Shown: positions 26,503 to 39,322 of the stretch, one piece after another | How the letters are laid out: every line of letters starts with the position of its first letter | Position numbering within the stretch: position 1 is the first letter of the stretch | Assembly: GCA_949318235.1 (NCBI GenBank) | Contig: OX439131.1 | Location: 11,852,125-11,916,124, forward strand | Direction: 5' to 3' | Length of the DNA: 64,000 nucleotides | Source: Ecdyonurus torrentis | Taxonomy: Eukaryota; Arthropoda; Insecta; Ephemeroptera; Heptageniidae | Notes under the pieces: generated by a model | Seen by the model: only the letters and a program-made list of their open reading frames with translations | What the model was told of the DNA's origin: nothing | The model's database searches: none | Translations under genes and position numbers: made by a program

Positions 26503-26557
26503 CTGCGAGAAGAGTTGAAGTGGTGAGCATATACAAAATTGCGAGACAGATATCCAT
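26503..26557 (-). CDS. Gene B exon 1: signal peptide
   Basis: Start exon on the minus strand. The ATG at 26557 opens MDICLAILYMLTTSTLLAG, a typical short secretion signal (hydrophobic ILYMLTTSTLL core, small residues before the cut). The exon ends GCAG/gttagt in phase 1, which joins exon 2 (11510) to give ...LLAG-QTGGLQITDL, with cleavage likely near the junction. This start was chosen because it is the first in-frame ATG after a GC-richer 5' leader and gives a canonical signal peptide directly before an Ig domain. The intron to exon 2 is about 15 kb. No competing exon 1 was seen between 11.5 and 26.5 kb, but a distant alternative first exon cannot be excluded. Confidence 0.82.
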
Positions 26558-26700
26558 GTTGAAGTGTCCACATCTCGCACATTCACTGACACATTGTCAC
26601 TCACGACGTCACTTGACGTGCACGTGCACTCTGTTGCACTCGCGTCTATCAACTGACGTGATGTTAGCCACCACGGCTGCTGCTGCTACTGAACTGATCC
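26558..26700 (-). promoter_or_regulatory. Gene B 5' leader and probable core promoter
   Basis: GC-richer stretch directly upstream of the gene B start codon. On the minus strand it holds two matches to the arthropod initiator TCAGTT (26697-26692 and 26656-26651), a 12-bp palindrome gtgcacgtgcac with an internal CACGTG E-box (26618-26629), and several TGACGT/GACGTC half-sites. No clear TATA box was seen at the right distance. The transcription start is inferred, not shown. Confidence 0.45.
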
Positions 26701-28026
26701 TCATCTCTCTCTATCTATTAAGCTGCGCAAGCGTGGGACAAAATCATGTAGTAGAAAGCAGCGCCACCACTGTATTTTCAATTCTAATTTACATAATACT
26801 TATATTTTTCTATCAGAGAAAAGTAATATTATTAGTTAGAAAAATATAAGAATCATTTATTTAAAAACTTCTGAGCTAAGTATCTATCTGAATTTAAAAT
26901 CTTTATTTTACTAGTAGTGACTATTTTTTATTATAAATTATATTTTATATAAAGTTTTAAAAAATTTCAGGGAGAAAAATAAAACACAAAATTAACAAAT
27001 CTTAATATTATTATTTTAATTTACACATAATACTAACCAAAGAAATTAAAAATATGATGAGTAGCTAACTTTTTTTTATCACAGTATCACATAAATTTAA
27101 AAATAAACCATAACACATGAAATAACACTAGCATTAAACTGAAACTAATATGCTTTTAAATCTTATTTTTAACGTTTCCTTGAATGTTATTTGATATTTT
27201 ATTGGCATCAAATTTCTGTTTAATTTTTTTTTATAACTATGGTGGGTGACACATAATTCATTACATTAATTTTCATGAAAAAATACAAAATATACAATGG
27301 AAATTAAATTATTTTTACTGTCAATTAAAACTTCAGACCTTTGACAAAGAGAAATTTGATCGCCTTTTCTAAAATTATCTAAAATTCTTTGTAACTAAAT
27401 ATTCTATGCATAGTTCATAAAATTTTACTATAAAAACTACTCTTAAATGACACAAGCTGGATATATTTTGTATTGGCAAATGTAATTTCGTTTAAAAAAT
27501 GGCAACCAATGAATTAATTAAAAAATTCATATACAAAAAATAATAAGCTTTTGAATAATTAGAAACATTACTTAATAATAAAACAATGATATAATAAAAA
27601 TATGCAATAACTGCATTCTAAAAAGAAAACTTCATGGGTACTTCATACATCCTCTGAGACGATTCAGTCAAACTTTATGGCACAAGAAGTTCAATCTCCT
27701 GAATAGCTGTTAAAATTCTTATCATTTAAAAAAAAAAAAAAAAAAAAAAACTAATGGCATCAACACACATTTTAAAAAAATCAAAAGACCCAAAATTTTA
27801 TTTTTTTTAACGTCTATTAAAGCCCATGAAAGTTTTCTGTTATCGATTAATTACATTATAACATTAATATATGCATACATAATATTTAACTATCTTGATA
27901 TATACTACACATATAGAGAAATTTTTTATAATTAATTTAAAAATTCACAAATTTGAACACGAGTTTAAAGTTTATGAGATTTTTTTTTCTTTTTACCCTG
28001 TTTTCTCATAACACATTCACAAAACA
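26701..28026. other. Short intergenic region between gene A 3' end and gene B promoter
   Basis: About 1.3 kb of AT-rich sequence separating the probable end of gene A from the gene B 5' leader. A minus-strand AATAAA at 27802-27797 is one possible gene A polyadenylation signal among several AT-rich candidates. A homopolymer run lies at about 27729-27750. Confidence 0.45.
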
Positions 28027-28131
28027 CTATATTATTAATTTGGTCTCACTGTAATTTGTGTCCCTGTACACTCGTTGTCGTCTGAATTCTCGATCATAGC
28101 CTGACTCTATCTCCTGCACTGCTGAATTTAT
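28027..28131 (-). other. Candidate 3' UTR or alternative terminal exon of gene A
   Basis: GC-richer stretch on the minus strand following a good acceptor (ttgtttcag/ATAAATTC). If spliced from the donor just after the gene A stop it is a 3' UTR exon. In phase 0 it is open for 34 codons (INSAVQEIESGYDREF, then a basic/tyrosine-rich stretch ending in KLII) and stops at TAG 28029-28027. No visible upstream exon supplies phase 0. Spliced from a phase-1 exon it gives only DKFSSAGDRVRL and stop, which would be a secreted form lacking the GPI tail. Confidence 0.4.
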
Positions 28132-28230
28132 CTGAAACAAGGATACAATTTTCTATGAACATAATAACTACTATGAACATTTTTTTGCGGATAACATAGC
28201 ACAAAAGAGCTTTACTTTATACAAACTCTA

Positions 28231-28256
28231 TTATTGCCTTTACTCTAAGGCAATAA
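28231..28256 (+). repeat. Perfect 10-bp hairpin, possible retroelement tail
   Basis: TTATTGCCTT-TACTCT-AAGGCAATAA followed by AG: a 10-bp perfect stem with a 6-nt loop. Sixteen bases (tgcctttactctaagg with one flanking difference) recur at 46615-46630, so this is a dispersed repeat, perhaps a LINE 3' terminus. Confidence 0.4.
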
Positions 28257-28653
28257 AGTATAATTTTATATGACATAATGTTTATATGTAATGGTTCATT
28301 AGAAATATGGATTGTAACATGTTTTTATATAATGTTTTAAGAATATTTGACAAGTTTCGGGTAGGTCAGTTATAGCGAACAGATAATCAAAAAAGTGATT
28401 ATTAATTAAAACTGAACACAGAGCATAGAGGTAATTTGGACTATGTAGATAAGCACGGATTGTTGCGAAAACATTCATGAAATTGTTGCAAAAATTTGAA
28501 TTACAGGAGTTGGCAATTTTAAACCCATATAGTGCAATATTATTATTATCCTTATGAAGGCACATTTGATGGCAATAGACGATACAAATCTAGAGATATC
28601 GCACCTCTGACACTTTCCTTAGTTGCAATTTAGATAAATACTTCCACTCACCC

Positions 28654-28736
28654 TTAATAGTGACACAAGTGCCACGCCGCGAGCAGCAATGTCACGAGGA
28701 GAGCTTCACCATGCCACTCACCACACCCTGAGTTAT
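28654..28736 (-). CDS. Gene A terminal coding exon: GPI-anchor-like C terminus
   Basis: Last coding exon of gene A on the minus strand, entered in phase 1 after a gtttacag acceptor. It encodes DNSGCGEWHGE followed by ALLVTLLLAAWHLCHY and TAA (28656-28654). Small residues (N-S-G-C-G), a short polar spacer and a C-terminal hydrophobic run with no cytoplasmic tail form the classic GPI-attachment signal; several Beat-type proteins are thought to be membrane-anchored this way. The frame is the same with or without the 21-bp micro-exon. Two bases after the stop lies a strong donor (GG/gtgagt), so the 3' UTR may continue in another exon at 28131. Exon and frame are well supported; the GPI interpretation is inference. 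Confidence 0.78.
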
Positions 28737-29386
28737 CTGTAAACATTTTATTTGCGCACTTTGAAATACTTTCGTTAAGGTTCATGATATTGAGCTACAT
28801 TTTTTATTGATATGTTGACAATTTTTTTTTTGTCAAATAACATTGATTTAAACTTAGAAATAATAATTTTGAAGTTTTCAAAATTTTAAATTTATATTTA
28901 ACAGTGTGAAAGTGTTTTTTCATATAATAAAAGCTTAAGATAATAAACAGTAGTGAAATTTGAATTATGTAAGAAGAATGATAAAAATTTCACTGACTCT
29001 ATTAAAATTAAAGTTTTGCTTGAAACCTTAAAAATATATATATATTAGCTTTATAAAATTACATATTAAATAATATGTTAAATATTTAACTTCTTTCAGT
29101 ACCTTTGTAATTACTATTTAAACCTCTTTTATGAAATTTATTTAATAGTATACGTTTAAAAAGTCTTAAATTAAAACAGGAAAACAATTAAAATAATAAT
29201 ATACCCAATAATAATCAACTACGTATAATAAATGTTGAAATCAAAAGAGTGCAAAAGCTTTTTCAAAGATTAACGTTTTAATTTTCCAGGAATCATAAAG
29301 ATCTTAATTAAAATGATTAGAAATTATTATTATTGGAATTATTGTGTTAATGGTTAATTTATTTTAGATTTGTAAGTATAACTTAC
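28737..29386 (-). other. Gene A intron between micro-exon and terminal exon
   Basis: 650-bp AT-rich GT-AG intron; nothing else recognised in it. Confidence 0.6.
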
Positions 29387-29407
29387 CAGCATTCAGCTCC
29401 GCCATTC
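29387..29407 (-). CDS. Gene A 21-bp micro-exon (linker)
   Basis: Tiny exon GAATGGCGGAGCTGAATGCTG-sized (21 bp) between a gtgtgtttcag acceptor and a perfect gtaagt donor on the minus strand. It enters and leaves in phase 1, so it adds exactly seven residues (about GMAELNA) between Ig2 and the GPI tail and can be skipped without changing the frame. The sharp splice sites and matching phase make a real cassette micro-exon likely, although 21 bp carries little coding evidence by itself. Confidence 0.6.
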
Positions 29408-32400
29408 CTGAAACACACAGAATGTTTGATATGATAACTAGTTTGTTAGAAAACATATAATTATATTGGTCAGTATTGTTTATGTCTAGTTACCTCCAGC
29501 GTTTGATCATGACCTTAGCTTTGTTTCAAGTCTTAGGGACGCGTACCATTAATAATCCAGATCTTGACATAAGTACTGGGACTACTATTAAAATACCAAT
29601 TTAATATTAACTTAATAAATTATCTTTTGAATTTTCTGTGGTAATTTTTGAATTTTAATATATATATATTTATATAACTTTGCTATAATTTAAGAAATTT
29701 TAATTTTGACAAAGTCATTGAAATGAAACGATATTAGTCTCCCTTCCATACCTAAGATTATGGTTCATCTCCTTGTTAACTCTGAATGAAAAGTAGCTAT
29801 ACTCAATTTTACGATTAAGATAATCAAGTATGGTGCCGCTCTCCCCTAACGCAACTGTGCCGTAATCAGTAGGGAGGCTCTATGCAAGCCACTTTGCGTG
29901 TAGCTTACATTTGTGGGTGTATCCTTCTTGTAATTAAGCCACAAGTTATGTAGTGAATTTTAATTTTTTTTTTTTAATCCCAAAATTAATAATTTGAACA
30001 TGAAGGTAAAATAAAGTAAACAAAAAGGGTTTACATGGTATGTATTTTCTAAAATATAATAAATAAAAATTACAATTATGGTCAATACACAACATTTTTT
30101 GTCGTCAAAAAAAAATCAATATAAAAGTTCAGAAAACAAAATCAAATACAATATAGAAGAAAAATAATTTAGGGCATACAAAAATAATTTATAATTTTTA
30201 TTGACATTTATCTTTACATTATTAATTTTCATGCTCACGTATTCGTCAATACACCAATATTAACTATTAATTTATAATTATTTTCTATGTAGTGGATGAA
30301 GTGTATTTTCACAACCATGCCAAAAATACGTATATTACAAATTGCGCTATTTTTTCCTCTAGCATCTATACAGTAAAACCTGAAAATCTATGAACAATTT
30401 TAAATATCTTTCACTCTCAATAATTATTTGTGAAATAAAAAATATGCGGCTGTACAGTAAAGGAAGATAAGATTAAAATTGGTGTAGAATTGACCTGTAC
30501 TTATCTACTGTATAATATAATGCTATGGATAAACAGATGCCTATTTAATAATATTAAAATTTTAATAAACAAAAATAAAAGCGAAGTAAAATATTCATTA
30601 TTTTGTAAGTGAGACTATATTGTTGTCGAAAATTTTGATGTAGATTAGAGTTGTATATTTAAAACAAAAAATACACGAGTTGTTGCTGTTCATTATATTG
30701 TAACCTTATGACGTGAGCTGGTTATAAAACATGACGTAATGAACTTTAGAGAGATGAAATAAAACGTACTCTGAAGGGACGTGGAATATTTTTACTGTAA
30801 TTGCAAAGGTAGATGAAAAATTGTAAATAAAAAAAAACATCATAACAAATAATAAAGTATGACAAAAGCATACAAAATGTTAGCATAAAAAAAAAAAAAA
30901 AAAGGCAAAAGTTTCATTGTAAATGCTATTAAAATTTTAGTATTCATTCTCATATTTCGTACTCATATTGTGTTTTATGAACGCATAAACATTCGCAGAA
31001 GTTTATAACGCGCTTCGTGTCAAGATGGTCACTATAATGAAATATTTAACCTCTCTTCCTCTCTCATTGAAGCAATGAGGACAATTGTTTTATTGTGTTG
31101 CAATCATTGCTCATTGCAAGCACCAACAAATTTGATTGCTAACTTTACAGGTTTGCTTGATGAAAATAAATATTTCAATTCACGTATTAATTGTGTAAAT
31201 AACCTAATAGTATTTAAATATTTGATACAACTTTATGCCTGTGTATACTGTATTGGATTGAGTAAGAGTTTACTAAGCTATATCAGTATTATTTGTATAC
31301 TCGAGCAGTAATTTTGTTTACTCTTTTACAGAATTGCTCAAAGTAAAACTAAGTAAATAGAAAAAAATGTTGTCTCTTAGATGCTTTTTTTTTCTTCTTC
31401 TTCTATATTTCTTTTCTCTAGCTGAGATTAAAGTTAATTTCCCCTGGTGAATGAAATCCTGATCTGACTGTTTCTTAAGTCTGCAGTAATGCCAACTGCA
31501 ATTTTCTACTCTTGTCTTAACTTACTCTCTGTGCTCAGTATAACAATGCGGATTGTTGCAACAAAAACTTAATATATATATTTCTGTACCAAATCTGAAG
31601 TAAGATTTCTAGCTGTAATATCATTGCTTATTTGTATTTTCAATTTGTATATCGTCAGAATTACGATATTATTAGATTTTATGTTTTCATTGTTCTACAT
31701 TTGATATTTTTTAATTAATTAATTAATTAATCCCTTTGAATTGAAATATTTATACTTAACTTTGAATGAAATTAGACATGTAGTATGGTGAATTATTAAT
31801 TTCATTTTCTAAAGTGGTTTTCATTATGCATACAATTTGCAACACAGATTTAATTATATATTTTGCACCTTTGCAATCTATCCTGAGAACTTGGTAGTAA
31901 AACAAAAGAGAGAAGAGTCACATTAGGTTGACGGCTTCTCTGACATGGGTTCTTCTCCACTGTATTACAGGAAATGCAGGTAAAAAATGATATGATCTTG
32001 AGAGGGAAGGGGGAGTGGGGTTATGGCGCTACTAAAATTTTAATTTTTTTTTTGTATAGCATATTAATTTATGTAGATATTTATGACTATTAAATAATCA
32101 TTTATATTACGAGTAAATGTGTTAATATATTACGTCACATATCTAAATGATTTAAAAATATAAAAGTAAATGTTGATAGCCTGTTTTTATTTTTATTATT
32201 TTATTTAGTAAGACATAGGTAGCTTAAAGGTAACATAACACTAACAATAAATTATATAAACTATATACCTACTTATTTCATTTTTATCACATATATTTTT
32301 ATGTTATGTAAAACATGTTATGTTATGTAGTTCCATATAACATTCTTATATGGCATTCTTGATATTAAATATTTAAGTTTTTCTCTGCTTCTTATGCACG

Positions 32401-33848
32401 ATACTTTGCAAAAAAAAAAAAAAAAAAAAAAATGCAAAGTTGAAAGTGTAAAGAGAGTATTTTACTATACATTTTTACTTATAGTGCATAAAACATATTC
32501 ATTGAAATTTGAAATAAAATAAAATAAAAGTTTTAATAAAATAGAATAAATGATACATAACATAATAAAAGAGCTATATTGTATATTTCAATATTATTAT
32601 CTTATTTGCATATTTGTTTTCCTTGCATCCTGGTATGGAAAAAGTTCTGAGTAAATTTTTTTATTTCAATTATTTTCCTTTTTTAAACTTAAAAAAAAAA
32701 AAAAAAAATTTTGTTCTAATATGAACTCCAGATGCAAAGTTTATTGTAACGTGTAAGAAGTAAACTTTTTGTAGCGATGTTATCAAAACTTTTTCTTAGA
32801 CGTGGAAAGTTAATTTGCGCTCAAAGACGTAACTTTTTGCTCTTGCTATTTATCTCCCGTCAATCTACATCGCACCTCATTATGTGCAGTATATAAAATA
32901 TAACAGCTGTTCAACATCAAAGCCAATGACTATCAAGTAGACGAGCACAAACTTTCTTGCATAATTCATATGATAAACTTTTTGTTATTATAATTAATTT
33001 CCTATTAAAGAGAACATATTTTTTAAGATGATGTTAACGTTATTTTAGCCCTTGGTTATGATTTATTTCTGCACTTTATGTTATTGAACCTATTTGCATG
33101 AAAGAGAGACAGAAACAGAGATGAATTCCTTAGGTCTCTGACAGTTGAATCTTAACATAGAAAGTCAGACAATCTGAGTTTTATTTTTGTGATGAAGTTA
33201 ATTATTACTCAACTCAAACGTGATGAAAACAAAAACTTATCAAAGTATTTCATCTATAAATAATAAGAAACAAGGTAAAATAGTTTAATAGAAATACACG
33301 AAATAGAATTACTGTGAATAATAACATATAATTTTTTTCCTTTCAAGAAACACGTTTAATAACATTGTACAGACTATACAATAGCAAAAAATATATCAAT
33401 GTAATTTCTTGAAAATTCCAAAATTCTGTAAATGTAGCTCGTAATATAACAAAAGCACTAGGTCATTTTTTATCTGCAGTTCCAGACATTAAAGTTATTT
33501 TCTGAAGTAGCAATTATTGCTTTTATTATAAAGTCTCTAGAGTATACATTTTTTCTTCTCGAAAAGTTATGCTTCTTTCTTTTTACGATGTTAAAATAAT
33601 GTTTTTCATGACAACTTTATTTACAGTGCATCTCTCTAAAGTAATAGATATGTGCATTAAATTTGCACAAACTGCAATTTTTACATAAAAAAGTTCATAT
33701 ATATATAATATACTAGTTAAATCTTTTGCTAACTATATAAAAATTACTTTGCACCTGAATTTCACCTTTAATTTAATAAAAAATCAAATCAAATAATTTG
33801 ATTATAGGATACAGTATGTTGATAGCAATTTAATAGTTTTAGCAATAT

Positions 33849-33886
<38 letters not shown>

Positions 33887-35218
33887 TTATTCTACTTTTT
33901 CTGTTCCGTTACTTGGATCTAACAGAGTGTTCATAATAAAACAATTTTATTTAGCTCTATTCAGAATAAACATTGTAATATTAGAAAATATTGATTTTCA
34001 TATAAAAAATATATATTATGTACAGTGAATTATTTTCCTAATAAAAATAGTTTGTTTTTTCCCCTCTTTATTACATCAAGTATAAAAATGTTATTTTGTG
34101 TTTTACAGCCTGTTTACATTATACTCGTACTTTGTAACTCACGTTTCGGTAATAAAATACTTGACTTCTAATATAGCTTTAGCTTCAATGTAGTAAGCAA
34201 TTTAACATTCAATTTAAAAATCAATACACTCTGTAATCTCTGTAATATTTTTTTTTTTTTAATAATAAACAAACATGATTTATTTGATGCTCTTTTAATT
34301 TAAAATAATAGTTAATATGTGACGTGAAAATGTAACATATAACAAAATTTACAATTCATTATTCCTTATTTATACTTCAACTTACAAAATTGTAAACATA
34401 AATTTTAATTTAATTTAGTTTTATTATTGTTATTTTAATAATTAATGTTTTAAATAACTGTTTAATTTAGGCGTGTTTATTTTGCAATAATAAAAATTTC
34501 CATTTTAACATAACTATTATTACTATGCGCTTTCATTAATTGATAAAGATTAATTAAAGTTTTATATATTTTTAATCCATATGTAACCCTTATAACGTCC
34601 CTTTTACATCCAGTTTAGCAAAATTATTGTTCTCGTCAAATTTTTTCCTTCTTTGACCCTTCATTCACATGAATAATTTCTGAACAGGACCAAAAAAGGT
34701 TAATATTGGCCGAGAACAAAAATAGGACGAAAAACGGAGTAAAATGGATGTATGAAAATTTGGATGGATTCTCAATTTTTAGATAAATTTTAGCATGAGT
34801 CAAAAAAGGATGAAAAGGTAAAAAAAAAAAAAAGATTAGAAAATGACGTAGTGTTTTCTCTCGGGTATGCATAATAGTTCTATATTATCATCAAAGGCTT
34901 TTTAATTATACATCCTAGAATTCGTTACAAATATAAAATATATTTTGAAATGTTTATTATGTATAGTAATGAACAGATGAATCTTTTGTTAACCAAAGAT
35001 ACCATGCGAGGTAAGCATTGATTTAAAATGACATTTATTTTTGTATTCTTATTTTCTCTCTGTTTCTGTCTTTCTTTCCATGTCTCTGAGACACAAGTAC
35101 ATGCAATATTAATTTTAAAATTTTACGTGAAACTTTTCAAAATCTAAAAAATAACTTTACAGACATGCTAAAGGAATGTAAATGTTTGATGTAAAAGATC
35201 TTCATTTATTTTCAGGCT

Positions 35219-35220
<2 letters not shown>

Positions 35221-35304
<84 letters not shown>
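35221..35304. repeat. (TA)n microsatellite
   Basis: Perfect TA tract in the gene A long intron. Confidence 0.95.
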
Positions 35305-35305
<1 letters not shown>

Positions 35306-36093
35306 TAACCGTATCATGAAAGTTGTTTGAAACTGGAATACAAAATAATTTTGGCTTTTATTGTGATTATATTTTTTCTTACTTTACTAAAATGTCATGA
35401 CCTGGTTTTATGTTTTAATGACAACTTTAATCATCATAAGATAAAAAAAAAAGAAAAAGACGATGTCCCTACCTTTTGTAAAATATAAAAGCTTTTCTCA
35501 CTAATTGTGACACATTTCCAGGCAAAGAACTATGATGTTTTTAGATAAAATTGTAACTTTACATTTTTGCTTAGTGATGAATAATGACCAAGGACAGAGA
35601 GGAAAAAAATATCGTCTTATAATTTGGATGTGAAAATATAAAGATAAAAACTTTTTGATTATGTATACATAGACATTGAAAATCACTCTTTTGTCTCATT
35701 GTCGTGCAATGTATTCATATTCATACCTAGACTTGAACTAACGTTTTTCTAAAAATAAAGACATGGTATTGCATAAAAGAGATAATACTGAAGAAAGAAA
35801 AGTAAATGCAAGATGATAGCTTGTTTTTAAGCTATTTTACCTCTGGTTTCATATTATTTATCGATTAAAAAGATGATGAGGTCTAAAACTGCCCTTTCAA
35901 TTTTTTTTAATAAAGACTATTATTTCATTTAAATAGAATTTATTTCCATAACGCAATATAATTACTTTTATAACTTTGTAGATTTCATTTTTTTTTTTTT
36001 TTTACAAAGTATGCATAAAAAACTACCCTACTTTATTTTATAAAGCTGATAAAATTTGAGTCTTAACAAAATCTGAGTCTTATAACTTATAAC

Positions 36094-36097
36094 AATA

Positions 36098-36190
<93 letters not shown>
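36094..36190. repeat. (TA)n microsatellite
   Basis: TA tract with one interruption near its left end. Confidence 0.95.
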
Positions 36191-36193
<3 letters not shown>

Positions 36194-38828
36194 GTAGAAA
36201 CTTTCAATTTACATAAAATTAGCCAAGTTTTGACCCTCACATAGTTTCAAAACATTTCCACAATTCACAACATTAACAAGGTTTCAATTTATTTCGTCCC
36301 TATAACAATATAAACAGCAACACTGACTTAACAACCAAAACAACAAAATAATCCTAATGAAATTAAACCATAAAATTATTTCATTACTCTTTTTTTTTAC
36401 GATCTTATATAATATAAAATCCAATGTTGTTGGTTTAACCAAGGGTTTAGGGATTTGTTTACCAATATTTGGAACAGTAAGGTATATGCAATAAAAAGGA
36501 GGTGGATTGCGGCAAATGTAATGTAGATCTGAAAGTAGAAGAGCGTGTACGTTTTCTGTACAAAGTCGTCTTCAAGCTCTACCCTAGAGATATCTCGTAA
36601 ATCATTCAGTCTGAAGCTTTAATAAGACTTTAGAGGCTGGAAGAAACTTTTGTTGTTATAATAAATATCCAAGGTCCATATATTTTTTTAATATATATCA
36701 CACGTATAAAATATTTTTCCTTAAATTTTGACATACATTTAAAATTTTAATTTAATAAAACTTAGGTAAAGTAAATAGTAACATAAGAAAAGTATAATAT
36801 TTTTACTGTTGTTGTTAATTTTAAATAAACAAATTAAAAATTAATATTTTTACTCTTATTGTAAGGATCGTTTTAAATTACGGTATGAATAATAAATATC
36901 ATCTCGAGTTTAATTTTAGTATGACATGAGAGAAAGAAAAATGCCCCGAGTAGTCGAGTACGTGCTTTGTAAACAAGGCTATAGCAAACACAAGTTATGA
37001 CAAGTTAAGTTAAATAATAATGAGACCACAAAACTACATTTTCATTGGTTCTTACATAAGACACAATAATACAGTGCTGAAATTTTAATGCCTGCACGTT
37101 GCAAGAACAATATTATTGCAGCTACAGTTTATACACAGTAAATAAAAGTAAGATCCAAAATTGTGCCAAAGGGATGTCAGTCGTAAATTTTACTTCATAC
37201 ACCGAGGACTGATGGGCATTGTCATAGAAAATTTTATGTCAACTTGTCTTTATTTTCTGGCAACGACAAACTTATAAAATAATATTGTCAGCAAAGGGGC
37301 AGTTAATTGTGCAGGGTGAAACTTTGTGCTGTATAGAATGTCATAAAAAAAAGTCGCTAGCAATAAGACAACGCAAGTAAAAATAAAAAAAAAGAAAGAG
37401 AAAAAATAGAGCTCCACATGGCACATGAACACAAAAAATAAGAAAGTTTTATTTTTTTTATTTTTATTTTTTTATTTTACGTCACATATTTGTTATACTC
37501 TTTTTATTTTTATGAAATAAATATTTGGCCTGCTTTGGTACAGTACTAAATAAAGCATATTATATTGAAATCAATTAAATTCCTTTTTCGTAATGTATGA
37601 ATTTTTCTTTGAGCTGTAATTTTTTATTTTTTTCTGCCAATTGAAGTTTGCTCTACGTTAAAGCAACTAATATTTTCGTTCCCCTTCTCTTATTCGCTGA
37701 GTTTGTTTTTCTAAAAACTTTATAAATCTAGCTTTACGCAATATTGAAGTTTATATTTTCATTAGAGGTTCAAAAGTTTTTACTATATTTCTCTAACTAA
37801 ATAGCCATCAGCAAGCTTTTTTTAATATTAAAGTCTTCAAATATTAACTTTTTTTGGAGTCTAAAGTTTCTTGATTAATTCACATCTGTAATTTTAATTT
37901 TTAATCCATGCAACAGTTCCCCTCTACAAAATTAGTAAGTTATTCAAAGTGTCAATCACTGTTCTCAAAGCGTATGCAATGTGCAAGTAATGACTACACT
38001 GACGGTAGTAATTTTGAAAAGTTTGTACAAAAGAGAAAATTATATTATTATAAAGAGTGAGGCAGGTGCTTAAAATTCATGCATTATTTTTTTCATTTTT
38101 TTTTTAAAAAAAGAGAACATTGGACATTTTAGCAACGTGTGTGTCTTTGCTATTTTTATAACAATGTTACTTTCTTACTTCTACAATCTTTGTCAATTAA
38201 GAAAGAAAAAATCTATTCTACAATTTACGATTACACGTGCGTTATCCGCATGATGACAAGTATGTTGTCTCGCCTTGGGGTACACTAGAGAAGAGTTTGG
38301 AAATGTGGGTAGAGATTTTTACTGACATGTTTCCATCATTCTTCAGTACATCTCTACAGTCTACCTCACCGCCTGTATTTTAGCCAGCAGTCTGGCAAAC
38401 TTTTGACTGCATCTAATTATACATCATCTCCATGTAAATGTAATAAAAGTAAAAAATTTAACTTTTCTTTGAATTAAATTCTTTCATTTCGATACATAAT
38501 TTTTCTATGTATAAAAAGGAATACATAAAAAGGTAAAAACTTTATTTTGGTTCTTGAAGACGTTACTATATAAAAGTATCCTAAAACATATGCAGCCCGC
38601 CGGGCGGGCAGACAATTACACAAGATAGAAAATATTGTTCAACGCCTCTTCATAGTTTACTACAGTGTTTTTGTATTCAGATCAACACATGTTTAAGTGC
38701 TTTTTTTTATTATAATTACAGAGGAATCTCAGAAACGTTTTTCAAATATTTTTACTGTGATCAATTTTATAACTTATAATCATATACCATAAATGAGTTA
38801 GATAGGATAACTCAGATCATGTGTTAGG

Positions 38829-38832
<4 letters not shown>

Positions 38833-38893
<61 letters not shown>
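38833..38893. repeat. (TA)n microsatellite
   Basis: About 120 bp from the LINE 3' end. Confidence 0.95.
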
Positions 38894-38896
<3 letters not shown>

Positions 38897-39063
38897 ATCA
38901 GTTTTAATTTTTTAGTATGAAATAATTCTTTTGTAAGATGTGTGAGAGTTTTTATGTTTTTCTTAACGAGTTATTATGCTGAGTTTCTTTATTATTTAAT
39001 CTAAAAATTTGAAATTTTTTTTTTTTTTTTTTTATTTTTTTCAAACACACAAATATACAAAGT

Positions 39064-39091
39064 CCAACCAAGGCATAGCCTTATCGGTTGG
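39064..39091 (-). repeat. Stem-loop near LINE 3' end
   Basis: Plus strand CCAACC AAGGC ata GCCTT atc GGTTGG: a 6-bp outer stem and 5-bp inner stem with a 3-nt bulge and 3-nt loop, just before the terminal A-rich tail. Such 3' hairpins are typical recognition structures of L2/CR1-like elements, so it probably belongs to the LINE 3' UTR. Confidence 0.6.
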
Positions 39092-39198
39092 TTCATTTAT
39101 TGTTACACAATCGTGTCTTATTATATTATATTACTACATATACATATTTTTTATTATATATATTTCAAAAGCAAATAAAGTACGTATTTACACAAAAA

Positions 39199-39200
<2 letters not shown>

Positions 39201-39237
<37 letters not shown>
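39201..39237 (-). repeat. A37 run (T on plus) in or at the LINE 3' UTR
   Basis: Homopolymer 85 bp after the ORF2 stop. It is either an internal A run in the LINE 3' UTR, or the true poly(A) tail of this LINE with an older retroelement 3' end lying beyond it (39015-39100). Confidence 0.6.
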
Positions 39238-39322
39238 CATTTAAGAGAAGTATTTTTATAATACAAGAAGCAAAAATTAATCATCATTAATCAATACAAA
39301 CAGCAAAAAATTGTTCAACATT

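Noticed and set aside
26520..26849. 109-codon plus-strand open frame over the gene B promoter
   Set aside because: Antisense shadow of the signal-peptide exon and its leader.
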